The notes: a model not told the origin generated them from the letters alone. 64,000 nt of DNA from an uncultured Clostridia bacterium (GCA_944366945.1 CALVWJ010000007.1:1-64000), one strand, 5' to 3'; numbered from the stretch's first letter, positions 53,037 to 62,608 are shown. Numbers and translations are program-made.

Positions 53037-53270
53037 TGCCCGAAGCTCCTGCCTAAAAGTTTGCAAGTGCTTTATGGTACTGCATTGCTTGGGTGATACA
53101 TGGCAACAGGCCTGTGTTTGTTCCTGGCGCGATTCTGCCGGGTTCAGTTCTCTAAGCGCTCATTCAAATAAAGGCCGCTGCGGCATGCACTTATTCTGGT
53201 GTTTTTAGATAATTCCAGCTCGCTCCATTGACTCTCTGGATGCGCTGCAAACTGTTTCTGCCATCGCATG

Positions 53271-53813
53271 CTATTTCATTACTTTTATGAACCGGAACAT
53301 TTCATCCGGCCCCTCATCATCGTTTCCATCCATCGGAACCTCGGGGTTGGTATTGTATTCGGTATAAAACTCCACAATATGGAAGCCGCATTTATTCACA
53401 TAAAAATGGATGTTCCTTTTATCAAAATATGGCGTATAGGTTTCCCAAACTTTCGTCTCTGGATGAAGCGCTTCTACTGCCAGCCATGCGCCGTAGCCTA
53501 CCCCCTGGCTGTGTGCTTTAGGAGAAACAAAGAGTATTTCCAGATGGTTGTGCCCCGTTGCCGCGTCGATGTTTAAAATCACACCGCCTACCTTTTCGCC
53601 ATCGTCCATAATGCGGTATGCCTCGCTGCCCACTGCATCTAGGCTTTCCTCAATGGTTTTACGCGAGATGATCTCGTTATCGTTGTCCAAATGATCATCC
53701 CGCATACCAAACTCCAACATGGCACCGTATTTAAATGCCCACTGGTTATCCAAAATAAACTGTTCTCTGTCATCCTTTTCCAATGGAACAAGCGTAACTT
53801 TTTTGTTTTTCAT
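53271..53813 (-). CDS. GNAT family N-acetyltransferase
   Basis: 180 residues. The start at 53813 has AAAGGTG ahead; the longer frame has no ribosome site. The acetyl-CoA loop reads ILFVSPKAHSQGVGYGAWLAVEALHPETKVWETYTPYF, followed by FYVNKCGFHIVEFY. This corresponds to the small-molecule acetyltransferase type found in many Clostridia. Substrate unknown. First host gene after the element; no neighbours in an operon. Confidence 0.82.
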   Translation of the reverse strand: MKNKKVTLVPLEKDDREQFILDNQWAFKYGAMLEFGMRDDHLDNDNEIISRKTIEESLDAVGSEAYRIMDDGEKVGGVILNIDAATGHNHLEILFVSPKAHSQGVGYGAWLAVEALHPETKVWETYTPYFDKRNIHFYVNKCGFHIVEFYTEYNTNPEVPMDGNDDEGPDEMFRFIKVMK

Positions 53814-54106
53814 AGCATCACCTTTTAAATGCAATCCGCTTCTCTCCAACATGCAACCGCCGGATGCATGCAGCATTCTGTCTGCTAGGCTCCTAAGCGT
53901 TTTGTTTCTGACCCTCGTAGGCTATATCCTATCCTATGGCAGCCTGCATAGGCAACCCCAATCGCGTTACAAGATGGTTTTTTGCGCAGCGCTGAACGTC
54001 CGTTTTGCCGGAGCGCCCCGCGGCCTTAACGGCAGCAGTTGCTATTCCGGCCGCACGCCGTTTAAGGTTGCAAAATAGCTCGCATGCCACGCCCTTCATC
54101 CGGCAG

Positions 54107-54694
54107 TTACCGCTTCGTGATGCAGCCAAGCAATGCGCGGGCGCGCGCTGCAAGCTTCCCATAAAGGTAGACATCGTCTGCATCAAAATGCGCCGCATCA
54201 ATCTCCGCCACCGGCAGCCAGCCAACCGCAAGGTTCTCGCCTGGGCAAACGCAGAGCTGCGCCGTTTCATCCGCAACAAACAGATAGGCAGCAGAAAGGT
54301 GCAAGTGCGCATTCACCCACCGCCCATGCTTTATGTGGCCATGCACATGCAACACATCCAGCGAGGCAATGCCCGGCATGAGGGAACGCAGGCCAAAAAT
54401 GCCCGTTTCTTCTTCCGCTTCCTTCCGGGCGACGCCCATGAGGTCCGCATCGCCATCGGCATGGCCGCCCGCCCATGCCCAAACGCCCCGTTGCGCATGA
54501 TGGGCCATCAGCATTTTGTCCCCTGCTTCATTCACGATGAACGCGGAGCTTGTGATATGCGCAACGCGGTTCTCCCGCAGCAGCACCGTATCCGGGAACT
54601 GCCGCGCATAGCTTAGAATTACATCCTTCTCCTCCGCCTCTCGCGCATCCTGTGGAATATAGGCTGCAAGCGCCGAAAGGAAATCCGCTTTCAT
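54107..54694 (-). CDS. NUDIX hydrolase
   Basis: 195 residues. The Nudix box is present as GGHADGDADLMGVARKEAEEETG, with the glutamates that bind metal (REAEEE-type). NUDIX enzymes hydrolyse nucleoside diphosphate derivatives. An N-terminal helical segment (about 1-55) precedes the domain, and the protein ends in KLAARARALLGCITKR. The start at 54694 has AAGGAG nine bases ahead. Substrate unknown; standing alone. Confidence 0.87.
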   Translation of the reverse strand: MKADFLSALAAYIPQDAREAEEKDVILSYARQFPDTVLLRENRVAHITSSAFIVNEAGDKMLMAHHAQRGVWAWAGGHADGDADLMGVARKEAEEETGIFGLRSLMPGIASLDVLHVHGHIKHGRWVNAHLHLSAAYLFVADETAQLCVCPGENLAVGWLPVAEIDAAHFDADDVYLYGKLAARARALLGCITKR

Positions 54695-54784
54695 CTTTTG
54701 CATCTCCTTGCAATTGCGTCCTGTTACGGCCATCATAGCACGCCGGGCGGCACAATCGCAAGCTAAAGGAAGTTCCCGATTGTT

Positions 54785-55132
54785 TCAGCCTTTTTTCGGG
54801 CGTTCCGAAACATCCCAGCGCCGGAACCATGCGGAAAGCTCCTTGAGCCTTGCGATCCGGTTGTTAGGCATGCCCGAACGGGAAAGATCATGGTTTTCGC
54901 CATGGAACAGGCACAGCCTGCACTCCGTTCCATGGTACTTGAGGGCTGTAAGCATCTGGAGCGCGTCCACCATGCAACAATGCATATCCAGATCCGAGTG
55001 AAGCAGCAGCAGGGGCGTTTTTACCCGATCGGCATATTTGAGCGGAGAATGGAACCAAAGCTTTTCGGGGTCGCTCCATGGGGTACACAAGTGGTCGTGT
55101 TCCGCTTCCTGGAAGCTGATATCCGAAAGGCA
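54785..55132 (-). pseudogene. C-terminal remnant of an S9 (prolyl-oligopeptidase-like) peptidase
   Basis: About 115 codons matching only the end of acylaminoacyl-peptidase-type S9 enzymes: SPLKYADRVKTPLLLLHSDLD carries the catalytic aspartate and GENHDLSRSGMPNNRIARL the catalytic histidine. The serine motif (GxSxGG), the propeller and everything upstream are missing, because the frame runs into the Spo0A-domain gene. A remnant, not a working enzyme. Confidence 0.75.
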
Positions 55133-55145
55133 GATTTGCTCATGC

Positions 55146-55556
55146 TTATCCTTTATTGCTAAGCAGCCTGGAGTCGTTAGAATTGCGTAATGCAGCCGGC
55201 TTACCTGTTGAGCATTCATGAATAAAGCCCCCGGTACCTTCGTGCCGCGCAAGATATCCGTGCAGAATTGCGATAAACTCTGCCGAAGTTGGGGCTGCCG
55301 GGAGCGGATATCCCGCTATTTCCATGAGGAGTTTGGGATTGCGTGCCCATGCGCATTGAATCACCGTTCGAATGCTGCGCTCCACTGCATACCAGGTACA
55401 TCCATAGATCAGCGTTATTTCACGATACAATGCCGTCATGTTATAAAGCAGTTCCTCATTTGTATGCGTACGCTCTAAAATAAATGTGACCCTTTTGCAT
55501 CCTTTGTAGTTGAGCCCTACGCCGAGTCGGCCTAACAGTTCTTCCGCTGCGTTCAT
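55146..55556 (-). CDS. Stand-alone Spo0A C-terminal DNA-binding domain
   Basis: 136 residues; GGAGG lies eight bases ahead of the ATG. Residues about 1-105 follow the Spo0A_C pattern: AAEELLGRLGVGLNYKGCKR, YREITLIYGCTWYAVERSIRTVIQCAWAR, and TSAEFIAILHGYL. In Spo0A this domain binds 0A boxes (TTGTCGAA) and controls sporulation genes, but here no receiver domain precedes it. The last ~30 residues (CSTGKPAALRNSNDSRLL) are unlike Spo0A and may come from frame run-on. A possible phosphorylation-independent regulator. Confidence 0.8.
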   Translation of the reverse strand: MNAAEELLGRLGVGLNYKGCKRVTFILERTHTNEELLYNMTALYREITLIYGCTWYAVERSIRTVIQCAWARNPKLLMEIAGYPLPAAPTSAEFIAILHGYLARHEGTGGFIHECSTGKPAALRNSNDSRLLSNKG

Positions 55557-55708
55557 ATTTACCGCCTCCAAGTGTAATCCTTTCAATAATAATTATCGTT
55601 TTTTAATTCAAATTTGGGACGGCAAAATATATATTCTTGCATAAAAACAGTATAATCAAACATTTTGCATCATGGTATCCTGCAGCGGATCTTCACCTTT
55701 TGGCTCTG

Positions 55709-55737
55709 CAAAAGGGGCCGAAAAATTTTCAGCCCCT
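55709..55737 (-). terminator. Terminator after the M14 peptidase remnant
   Basis: GGGGC-GAAA / TTTC-GCCCC stem followed by TTTT on the minus strand, 20 bases past the stop. Confidence 0.75.
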
Positions 55738-55757
55738 CTTGTGAATTTGGTTTTTTA

Positions 55758-56837
55758 TTACCGATCGTGAATAAGCTGCGCCGCTTTTAAGCCGCACTCA
55801 AGCTGAATGTTGATGAGCTTGCGAATCGGAATCACAGAATAATCGAGTTTCTCTTCCAGGGCATCCGCAAGTTCCCTATGAAGCCGCTCCGCCTTCTCCT
55901 TCCCCTGCTGCAGCGCTGTCTCTGCCGCTTTGTCCGAAGTGCGCGCAAGGGCATATTCGTGAGCGCGAATAAGCATGCCATAGGAAAGCAGCCGGTAAAA
56001 CTGCGTAACCAACACATTATCAAAATACTCCGCCTGGGTTGCAGGCCGCTGATATGCCGGGTCTTCCTGCGCCATGCGCCGGTTGGGCTCCAGCCCCGAA
56101 TCCTCAAGCGCGTCATGAACCGCGCAAAGATAAGGGTTTTTCTCTCCCATATAGCGCTCAGATCCTTGAAGAATCTCCTTCATGCGCCGGTTGGACTCCA
56201 GGGTCCAATCGATCTTTTCAATCACTGCGGCGCTTCGCGTAACAGCCGCAGGCGTTGAATCCGCAATGCGCGCATCGTAGAAGTATGGCATCTCCGTGAG
56301 GAAGGTAAACGTGCCATAATTCTGTTTGGAGTAGGAATCGCTGCATGTCCCGCTCGTTACGATCTTCGGAATGTTTTTTGCACCAAAACGCTCGAAATAA
56401 TCATATTCGGCTTCAATCCCCTCCGCAAGCAGCACGGCAGGTGCGAGCTGCGGAATTGCAGGGGATTCCGGTTCCCCAAGGTGCAGCGGAATCCCCTGGC
56501 GTTCCACTGCCTCGCGCAGCCCTGGATACAGGGCGGGAACATCCTCCGTAACATACCAATATACACCGCCAAACCCGGCATTGTGCAGCGCATAAGTAAA
56601 GGCCGGTTTGATCCTGTCGATCAGATTTTTCATCGCCTGCGTCTCAGGCATGATATTATGAAAATGCAGTTCTTTATAATCGATGGGAAACGTCCAATCC
56701 ACCTGCAGGTTTGCTGCAGGCCGGAAGAAATTGCGTGAATAATTGAAAATTGTATACGGCCCTTTAAGCCAGCCTTCATTGCGTACCAGGCCATCCGCAT
56801 CCCATGCTTTCACAATGTAAAATGTATAATCAAGCAT
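55758..56837 (-). pseudogene. M14-type carboxypeptidase lacking its N-terminal part
   Basis: 359 codons from an ATG (LDYTFYIVKAWDADGL). The sequence matches the middle and C-terminal parts of long M14 peptidases (NEGWLKGPYTIFNYSRNFFRP, WTFPIDYKELHF, PETQAMKNLID, LHNAGFGGVYWY). The usual N-terminal ~180-200 residues with the H-x-x-E zinc ligands are absent; the frame closes with a stop about 25 bases upstream. No good ribosome site. Likely broken, although the remaining frame is intact. Confidence 0.7.
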
Positions 56838-56870
56838 TGCGCGCAATTCGCTGTTTTCTGCAAATATTCA

Positions 56871-57278
56871 GATTTTCTCGTAATATCGGAACCTAAAAAT
56901 GGGCATGCAATACTCCTTGCCAGCATTGAGGAATATGCTGCGCTTTTCTCCCTGCTTGCGGATAAAAACAAGCTGCGCTTGCTTTCCTATATCTGCTCCT
57001 GCAAGGAGTCGCTGCTCTCTGTGCGCACGACCGCGCATGCATTGCAGTTTTCGGAAGGCGAAGCCTTCGCCCTGTTGGAAGAGTTCTGCACGCTGGAGTG
57101 GGTTCTCCCGGAAAGCATCGATATGGGCGACGGCCCCGTGCGCGTCTATCGCCCTGGAGATACTATGGCGCTCCTGCCTCTGCTATGCTTTGCACGCGAA
57201 TTCCTCGCAAACGCCAAGCTTTTCTATTTGAATAACTATCTGCGCACAAAACCGCTGCTACAAAACATGCTGGAGTAA
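56871..57278 (+). pseudogene. 5'-truncated winged-helix (ArsR-like) regulator
   Basis: The open frame reads FLVISEPKNGHAILLASIEEYAALFSLLADKNKLRLLSY and on through a wing-like region to LLQNMLE, but has no usable ATG or GTG near its beginning; only a TTG at 56979 inside the domain. It is head to head with the truncated M14 gene. Probably lost its start in the same event. Exact family uncertain. Confidence 0.5.
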
Positions 57279-57454
57279 GGGCAGCGCCAACATCCCGCCG
57301 CTTGCTTCCATTTCATTTGCTTTTGCGGTTTAACTTCAGCAGCTTTGCAGCGGGTGGGGAAAGCCCGCTTGGCTGCTCTTCCCCCCAGGCAACGCCAATA
57401 CGCCTGGCCGCGTGCAGCCCCTTTGGGCGCCAGGCTTTTTGCGCCGCGCACTTT

Positions 57455-58759
57455 TCATTGCTTCTCTGCATCCGGTTGCGGGTTCAAGAAAACCGAGGCA
57501 AAAAACATGTTATTTTCCCAGCGGAAATCCGCCGTCCCATCATATTGCTTCGCAATATAGCGCACTGACTGCGTGCCGACGCCGCTTCCGGCATGCTTGC
57601 TGGAGCAGAATGTGCCATCCGGTTCCATGTGCGGCTGCACAGGTGCCGTGTTATCCACGACGATGGTGAGCGCGTTTCCCACCGCTCGCGCTGCCGCCCT
57701 AATATACGGTTTTTCGCCTCCAGAGCAGGCCTCCAAGGCATTTTCCAAAAGATTGCCCAGCACAACGCAAAAATCCGGCTCCGAAACGGGGAGCCGCTCC
57801 GGCAGGCTTACTTGGAACTCAAAGGCTATATTTTCTGCCACAAAACGGCTTGCATAATAATTCAGCAGCATATTTGCGGCATAGTTCCTGCAATATAGCG
57901 GCATGGGTTCAAGTGGCCGGGGCACATTCTGTGCATGCAAATACGCCCGCAGCTGGTCCAGATCGCCTGCATCCAGAAAGGATTGCATGATATTCTGATG
58001 TTGGCGCAAGTCGTGGCGCGCCCTGCGAATTTCTTCCATATAGGATTGCAGGTTTGCATATTGGGCGCGCTGGACCTCCATCATGCGCTCGTTCTGGCGG
58101 TTCTGTTCCTCCCGGGCCGCCTGCTGCCGCATCTGCTCCAGCGCCTTCAGCAACCAGAAAAATACCACGAAAATGCTCGCCACCAGGCTCAGTCTCGCAA
58201 AAAGGAACCGCCAATTCCCTACGTTTTCTGCATCAAATGCGTTGGTATAAATCAAAATAACAGCGCTTGTAAAAGCCGGCGCAAGCCAGATGGTCCTCCA
58301 GAATGCAGGCGCATTGCTATAGCGTATCAGCTGGGCGGTCCGGCGGAAAAAGGGAAGCATCCAGGGCATGCTCAGCAAATACACCAGCGCGCAAAGCAGG
58401 CTGCTCTGCCAGGATTGCACGGAGGCAGCCCACAAACGGACGGCCAGAAAAGAACCAATTCCCCGAACCACCACCGTATAATCCAACAACAGCACGCAGG
58501 AAAACAGCAGTTTAAAACGATCGATGCGCAGTGTGAAGCAATAGATGCCATAGCCAACCAAAGAAAAAAGGGATTCCACCAAACCGATGCCTATGCCTTT
58601 TCTGACCACCCACACCATTACCACTGACTTCAGCACAAGGTTTAGGCAAGCCAATACGATGGCCGTCCGCCTGGAACGCCATGGGTACTCCCAATACTGA
58701 AACAGGGTCAACACATGTACCGGCAGGCTGGTGCAAAACACATATAAAAGCGTCTCCAT
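57455..58759 (-). CDS. GHKL-type sensor histidine kinase (AgrC/ComD-like), no adjacent response regulator
   Basis: 434 residues. Six or seven membrane helices (about 1-215) form the sensor, then a coiled coil, an H-box (RARHDLRQHQNIM), and a HATPase domain with FCVVLGNLLENALEACSGG (N box) and GSGVGTQSVRYIA (G box). The layout matches peptide-sensing AgrC/ComD/BlpH kinases. GGAGGG precedes the start at 58759. No LytTR regulator, AgrB or pheromone gene is seen nearby, so the partner is elsewhere. Confidence 0.85.
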   Translation of the reverse strand: METLLYVFCTSLPVHVLTLFQYWEYPWRSRRTAIVLACLNLVLKSVVMVWVVRKGIGIGLVESLFSLVGYGIYCFTLRIDRFKLLFSCVLLLDYTVVVRGIGSFLAVRLWAASVQSWQSSLLCALVYLLSMPWMLPFFRRTAQLIRYSNAPAFWRTIWLAPAFTSAVILIYTNAFDAENVGNWRFLFARLSLVASIFVVFFWLLKALEQMRQQAAREEQNRQNERMMEVQRAQYANLQSYMEEIRRARHDLRQHQNIMQSFLDAGDLDQLRAYLHAQNVPRPLEPMPLYCRNYAANMLLNYYASRFVAENIAFEFQVSLPERLPVSEPDFCVVLGNLLENALEACSGGEKPYIRAAARAVGNALTIVVDNTAPVQPHMEPDGTFCSSKHAGSGVGTQSVRYIAKQYDGTADFRWENNMFFASVFLNPQPDAEKQ

Positions 58760-59352
58760 CCCAGTTGTCCCTCCAAATCCGTACAGGACTGCATAACGCC
58801 GATCTGCCAGGGCTCCTCCTTTTCTGGCATACATTCCCCATTTTCAGCGTAATGCTCGATTCTCTCGGGTATCTCTTCCCCCAACTTTGCAACGCGTTTT
58901 CGTCTTACTTGAGCAAGCCCCATGGCCATGCGCGGCAGCCATCGTGCCGTTTCGGCTCTGCATCTTTTTGCACCTTAGATGCTGCAGTATTCCTGCCGGC
59001 TGCATCACGCTACTAGCACAGCACGCGCAGAAACAACAGGGAAGCCGTGTCTCATCGAGCAGCGCTACCATTTCTTTAGAACAAAGGAACAATGCGTTTT
59101 TAAAGTATAGCACAAAGTAATGGCAGGTTCAAAACAGAACTGATGTCGATAAAAGGACATGAGAAAAGTGTTCGGTTCGGCAGTTTGCCGTACGCTGGCC
59201 TTTGCCGCGCTTGGTCCCATTTGCCCTCCCTTTGCAGCTTACCCGCGCATAAATCTATAGGGTATTCGCAGTCGCATGAACGCCATGCTCGCAGCGTGGC
59301 AGTTCTGGCGGCGTGCAGCTATTGCAGCGAGACCCCGCAACCTGCGCGCACG
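58760..59352. other. Intergenic region without recognised gene
   Basis: About 590 bases upstream of the kinase; short frames without ribosome sites. No RNA structure recognised. Confidence 0.55.
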
Positions 59353-59625
59353 CTATTGTTTCTTTCCTGCTTCCTGCAGGATCCTCCCAATTTCCGGAAT
59401 GGTTTTGCCCTCTGCCCGCATCTGTTTGATCCAGGCAATTCTGTGGACCGCCTCCTCTCGCGGATATCTGCGCGTGAGCCCGCGTTCTTCCTGCCGAAAC
59501 GGGAGAAAGCCTTCTTCCGTATAGAATTTCAGTGTGCTGTACCGGATTCCCGTGAGGCGGACCAATTCCCCGATGGTAACAGATTCTGAAGCAAGAATGG
59601 CTTCCATGCTCCTTTGCCTTGCCAT
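59353..59625 (-). CDS. Small MerR-family regulator
   Basis: 90 residues. The winged HTH (VTIGELVRLTGIRYSTLKFYTEEGFLPFRQEERGLTRRYPREEAV) is complete, with a short C-terminal helix but no effector or metal-binding domain. GGAGG lies nine bases ahead of the ATG. It begins 21 bases after the stop of the GPP34 gene on the same strand, so the two form an operon. Confidence 0.85.
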   Translation of the reverse strand: MARQRSMEAILASESVTIGELVRLTGIRYSTLKFYTEEGFLPFRQEERGLTRRYPREEAVHRIAWIKQMRAEGKTIPEIGRILQEAGKKQ

Positions 59626-59646
59626 ATAGCGCCACCTCCCGAAATA

Positions 59647-60297
59647 TTAGGTAGACGCTATGATGATGGTTGCAAGCAGGGCGTCAATATACTCCATCAC
59701 TTTTTGGATCATCTCATTTTGCGGGCTCTCTTTGATTTCTTGCATCCGCTTTCTAAAATCCTTCTTTTCATAGGCGGAGAAATACTTTTTAAGTTCCCCG
59801 CTCTTATGCAGAAGAGCAGATAATGCCACAATATCCTCTGAAAGCTCTCCATCTTCCAAAATTTCCGCGCGGATATTCTGCACGATGGCATCCACCATGG
59901 ATGCACTCGGAAGATAGCGTTTTTTCCCGCCGAACAGGCCTCCCGTTTCTTTCTGCACGCAGCCTGCCGCAAAAAGGGATTCTCCAACGCTTTCGATCAA
60001 CGCATTTATGGCTTTTCCGGTAAATGTTACGGAAAATGCTTCAACTACCGTTTCAAATTTAACCGGTTGCTTCCGATGAACCATATCATAAACGGGGCGT
60101 AAATATGCTTTTTCTTCCGGCAATGGGCCTTGCACGCGCAGCTTCTTTCCGCCAAATGCAAGCACATCATCCATCAGCAGTTCCAGCACGCAGGATGCGG
60201 TAAAACAAAGGGGTTTTTCAATCCCAATGCCCGGAAATTTCCCATTTTTCTTGAGAACGCAGAGCAGGTACTGCTGGGCAAGCGACAGATCGTTCAT
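59647..60297 (-). CDS. GPP34 (GOLPH3-like) family protein
   Basis: 216 residues. The sequence SLAQQYLLCVLKKNGKFPG..., CFTASCVLELLMDDVLAF, VVEAFSVTFTGKAINALIESVGESLFAAGCVQ and GGKKRYLP follows the GPP34 family, whose eukaryotic member GOLPH3 binds phosphatidylinositol 4-phosphate at the Golgi. Bacterial members are frequent in actinobacteria and some Firmicutes; their role is unclear. The start at 60297 has GGAGG seven bases ahead. Cotranscribed with a small MerR regulator downstream. Confidence 0.75.
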   Translation of the reverse strand: MNDLSLAQQYLLCVLKKNGKFPGIGIEKPLCFTASCVLELLMDDVLAFGGKKLRVQGPLPEEKAYLRPVYDMVHRKQPVKFETVVEAFSVTFTGKAINALIESVGESLFAAGCVQKETGGLFGGKKRYLPSASMVDAIVQNIRAEILEDGELSEDIVALSALLHKSGELKKYFSAYEKKDFRKRMQEIKESPQNEMIQKVMEYIDALLATIIIAST

Positions 60298-60743
60298 CGC
60301 GGATCCTCCATCCATCCTTAATTTACTTATCACTTACTACTTATGATATAAGAATAGCATTTGACTCCTCTTGCGTCAAGTAGCGCTTTATTCTCAGAGC
60401 ACAGTGAACCGCTGCTGCATTTTAAGCCTCGCCTTTTGCAGGCAGCACAGAAGCCCCTGCCATTGAGCATCTTCCATCTGCATTAAGAAATAAACCAGCT
60501 TTTTCATATTATTATTGGGATATTGGTCAGCAGGAAAAGCCTTAGAACGGAAATCTATCGCATCGTTTTATCAGCGCACAAGGATTAACCATTATGTTTC
60601 ACTCAGAGATGCCAATTCTATTATGTTGCACACAGCGGCAAAGCACAACAAGGGAGTTCCGCTCCACAATGTTGTGCTTTTGTACCTTGGTATGCATGCA
60701 CGGGCACAATAAAATCTGTTCCTTTAGGCTGCCTGGTCATGCC
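60298..60743. other. Intergenic region with a composite hairpin
   Basis: About 450 bases. AAAGCACAACA / TGTTGTGCTTT (60640-60680) encloses an inner GGAG/CTCC pair, 64 bases past the arsC stop; it may terminate the arsenic operon. No gene supported. Confidence 0.55.
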
Positions 60744-61142
60744 CTACATCAACCGCTTTTTCAAGTCAAGGATCTTCCGTTCGATCGTGCGAATCGTTTG
60801 TGAAAACACAACATCGTCATGTCCTGTGGGATCAGCTATCCCCCAATCCTCACGATGCTTGCACGGTAGATACGGACAGTTCACATTGCAGCCCATAGTC
60901 ACCACAGCATCCAAAGGCGGCAGTTCAAGCAACCGTTTGCTACGTTGGCTCTCCTCCATGTCAATGCCATATAGCTGTTTCATCAACCGCACGGCATTTT
61001 GATTGATCTGCGGCACTGTCTCAGTCCCGGCAGAATAGCTTTCAAATACATCAGCCGCAAGGTGCTTTCCAAGAGCTTCGGCAATCTGACTACGGCAGGA
61101 ATTATGGACGCAAATAAAGGCGACTTTGGGTTTTGCGTTCAT
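60744..61142 (-). CDS. arsC: Arsenate reductase (low-molecular-weight phosphatase type)
   Basis: 132 residues. The P-loop CVHNSCRSQIAEA (C-x5-R type) and the conserved VTMGCNVNCPYLPCKHREDWGIADPTG, with the redox cysteines, mark thioredoxin-coupled ArsC. It reduces arsenate to arsenite. The start at 61142 has AGAGG nine bases ahead. Last gene of the operon, five bases after the thioredoxin-like gene. Confidence 0.93.
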   Translation of the reverse strand: MNAKPKVAFICVHNSCRSQIAEALGKHLAADVFESYSAGTETVPQINQNAVRLMKQLYGIDMEESQRSKRLLELPPLDAVVTMGCNVNCPYLPCKHREDWGIADPTGHDDVVFSQTIRTIERKILDLKKRLM

Positions 61143-61147
61143 TGAGA

Positions 61148-61492
61148 TCACCCTCTGACTTTCTGGATAAGTGCTTTCACTTCATCTTTTTTCAAAACCT
61201 TGCCATAGGATACCACCTTGCCGTCCACCACAAGTGCTGGCGTGGTCATCACACCATATGCGGCAATCTGAGCAAAATCCGTCACATGGTCGATGGTCGT
61301 GTCCATATTCAGCTCTGCGAGGGCAGTTTTTGCGGCATCCTCCAGCGCGTTGCATTTTGCGCAGCCGGAACCCAACACCTTTACGCCCACAGTTGCTTTT
61401 GCAGTTTCTGCCTGCGCCATTTTTTCAAGCGCACAGCTGGCACCGCAGCAACAGTTTTTTGTTTGCTCTTTTTTCTTGCCAAACAGTCCCAT
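61148..61492 (-). CDS. Small thioredoxin-fold protein of the arsenic operon
   Basis: 114 residues. A cysteine-rich N-terminal segment (KNCCCGASCALE, about 12-23) precedes a thioredoxin fold with active site GSGCAKC and the cis-proline region TTPALVVDGKVV. It matches the redox-active disulfide protein 2 family often found with ArsP-type permeases. It may supply electrons to ArsC or load the permease; the extra cysteines may bind metal or arsenite. Confidence 0.87.
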   Translation of the reverse strand: MGLFGKKKEQTKNCCCGASCALEKMAQAETAKATVGVKVLGSGCAKCNALEDAAKTALAELNMDTTIDHVTDFAQIAAYGVMTTPALVVDGKVVSYGKVLKKDEVKALIQKVRG

Positions 61493-61509
61493 GATAAATA
61501 CCTCCTATT

Positions 61510-62511
61510 TTAGATTAAAATAAACTGAAACACATTAAACAGATAACCCACCAGAATGATTCCGAACACACACACTCCAATGAACAGAGCCAGCAACTTG
61601 GGCTTCACTGCTTTACGAAGCATAATCAAAGAAGGCAGCGAGAGCGTGGTTACCGCCATCATAAAGGAAAGAACCGTTCCCAATTGCGCCCCCTTTCCAA
61701 GAAGTGCCTCGGCAATAGGAATTGTCCCAAAGATATCTGCATACATAGGAACGCCCACAATGGTCGCAAGAATCACACCAAAAGGATTGTCACGCCCCAG
61801 AATCGTTTCAATCCAAGTCTCCGGTATCCAGTTGTGAATCACGGCCCCTATGCCGACTCCAACCAGAATGTATGGAAGCACCTTTTTGAATGTGCCAAGC
61901 ATCTGCTCCCTGGCATAGGCCATTCGTTCCTTAAAGGTTAAGTTTGAAGGCTCTATATCCACACTTGCGGCAGAGCGTACAAAGCTCTCTACATACTTTT
62001 CCATATGCAGCTTCTCAATGAGGGTACCGCCAATGACGGAGATGATTAGGCCCAGCAATACATAGACGACAGCTACCTTTGCTCCAAAAATGCTCATTAA
62101 AAGAACAAGGCTTCCCAGATCAACCATAGGAGAAGAAATGAGGAATGAAAAGGTCACGCCCAGCGGAAGCCCCGCACTGGTAAAACCGATAAACAGCGGA
62201 ATAGACGAGCAGGAGCAGAACGGAGTCACAGTTCCCAAAAGCGCGGCAACCAGATTCGCCCCAACGCCATGAAAGCGCCCCAGAATTTTTTTGCTACGTT
62301 CGGGTGGAAAGTAGCTCTGGATATAAGAGATGGCAAAAATCAGCACGCAGAGCAAAAAGGTGATTTTCAGTACATCGTAAATAAAAAACTGGATGCTGCT
62401 TCCAATGCGTCCGCTCATATCCAAACCCAGTGTGGACAACCCCATTCCGATCAACTCGTTAAGCCACTTCATGCCTAATACTTGATTTTGAATAAACTCC
62501 CAAACTCCCAT
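61510..62511 (-). CDS. ArsP-like permease (DUF318 family)
   Basis: 333 residues with about eight membrane helices. The family motif GTVTPFCSCSSIPLFIGFTSAG with its C-x-C is present, plus LISSPMVDLGSLVLL and VGIGAVIHNWIP. Members export organic or inorganic arsenic or other metal species. The start at 62511 has GAGGTG six bases ahead; earlier in-frame starts lack one. It sits between arsR and the thioredoxin-like gene in one operon. No classic ArsB or Acr3 pump is present. Confidence 0.87.
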   Translation of the reverse strand: MGVWEFIQNQVLGMKWLNELIGMGLSTLGLDMSGRIGSSIQFFIYDVLKITFLLCVLIFAISYIQSYFPPERSKKILGRFHGVGANLVAALLGTVTPFCSCSSIPLFIGFTSAGLPLGVTFSFLISSPMVDLGSLVLLMSIFGAKVAVVYVLLGLIISVIGGTLIEKLHMEKYVESFVRSAASVDIEPSNLTFKERMAYAREQMLGTFKKVLPYILVGVGIGAVIHNWIPETWIETILGRDNPFGVILATIVGVPMYADIFGTIPIAEALLGKGAQLGTVLSFMMAVTTLSLPSLIMLRKAVKPKLLALFIGVCVFGIILVGYLFNVFQFILI

Positions 62512-62608
62512 TTGTAGCACCTCACGGTCAAATTTGAAACGCATCAAATTATTTTGATATTTCATGCCGTAAAAAACGCCATCCATTTTAGATGGCGTTC
62601 ACGCCCCC

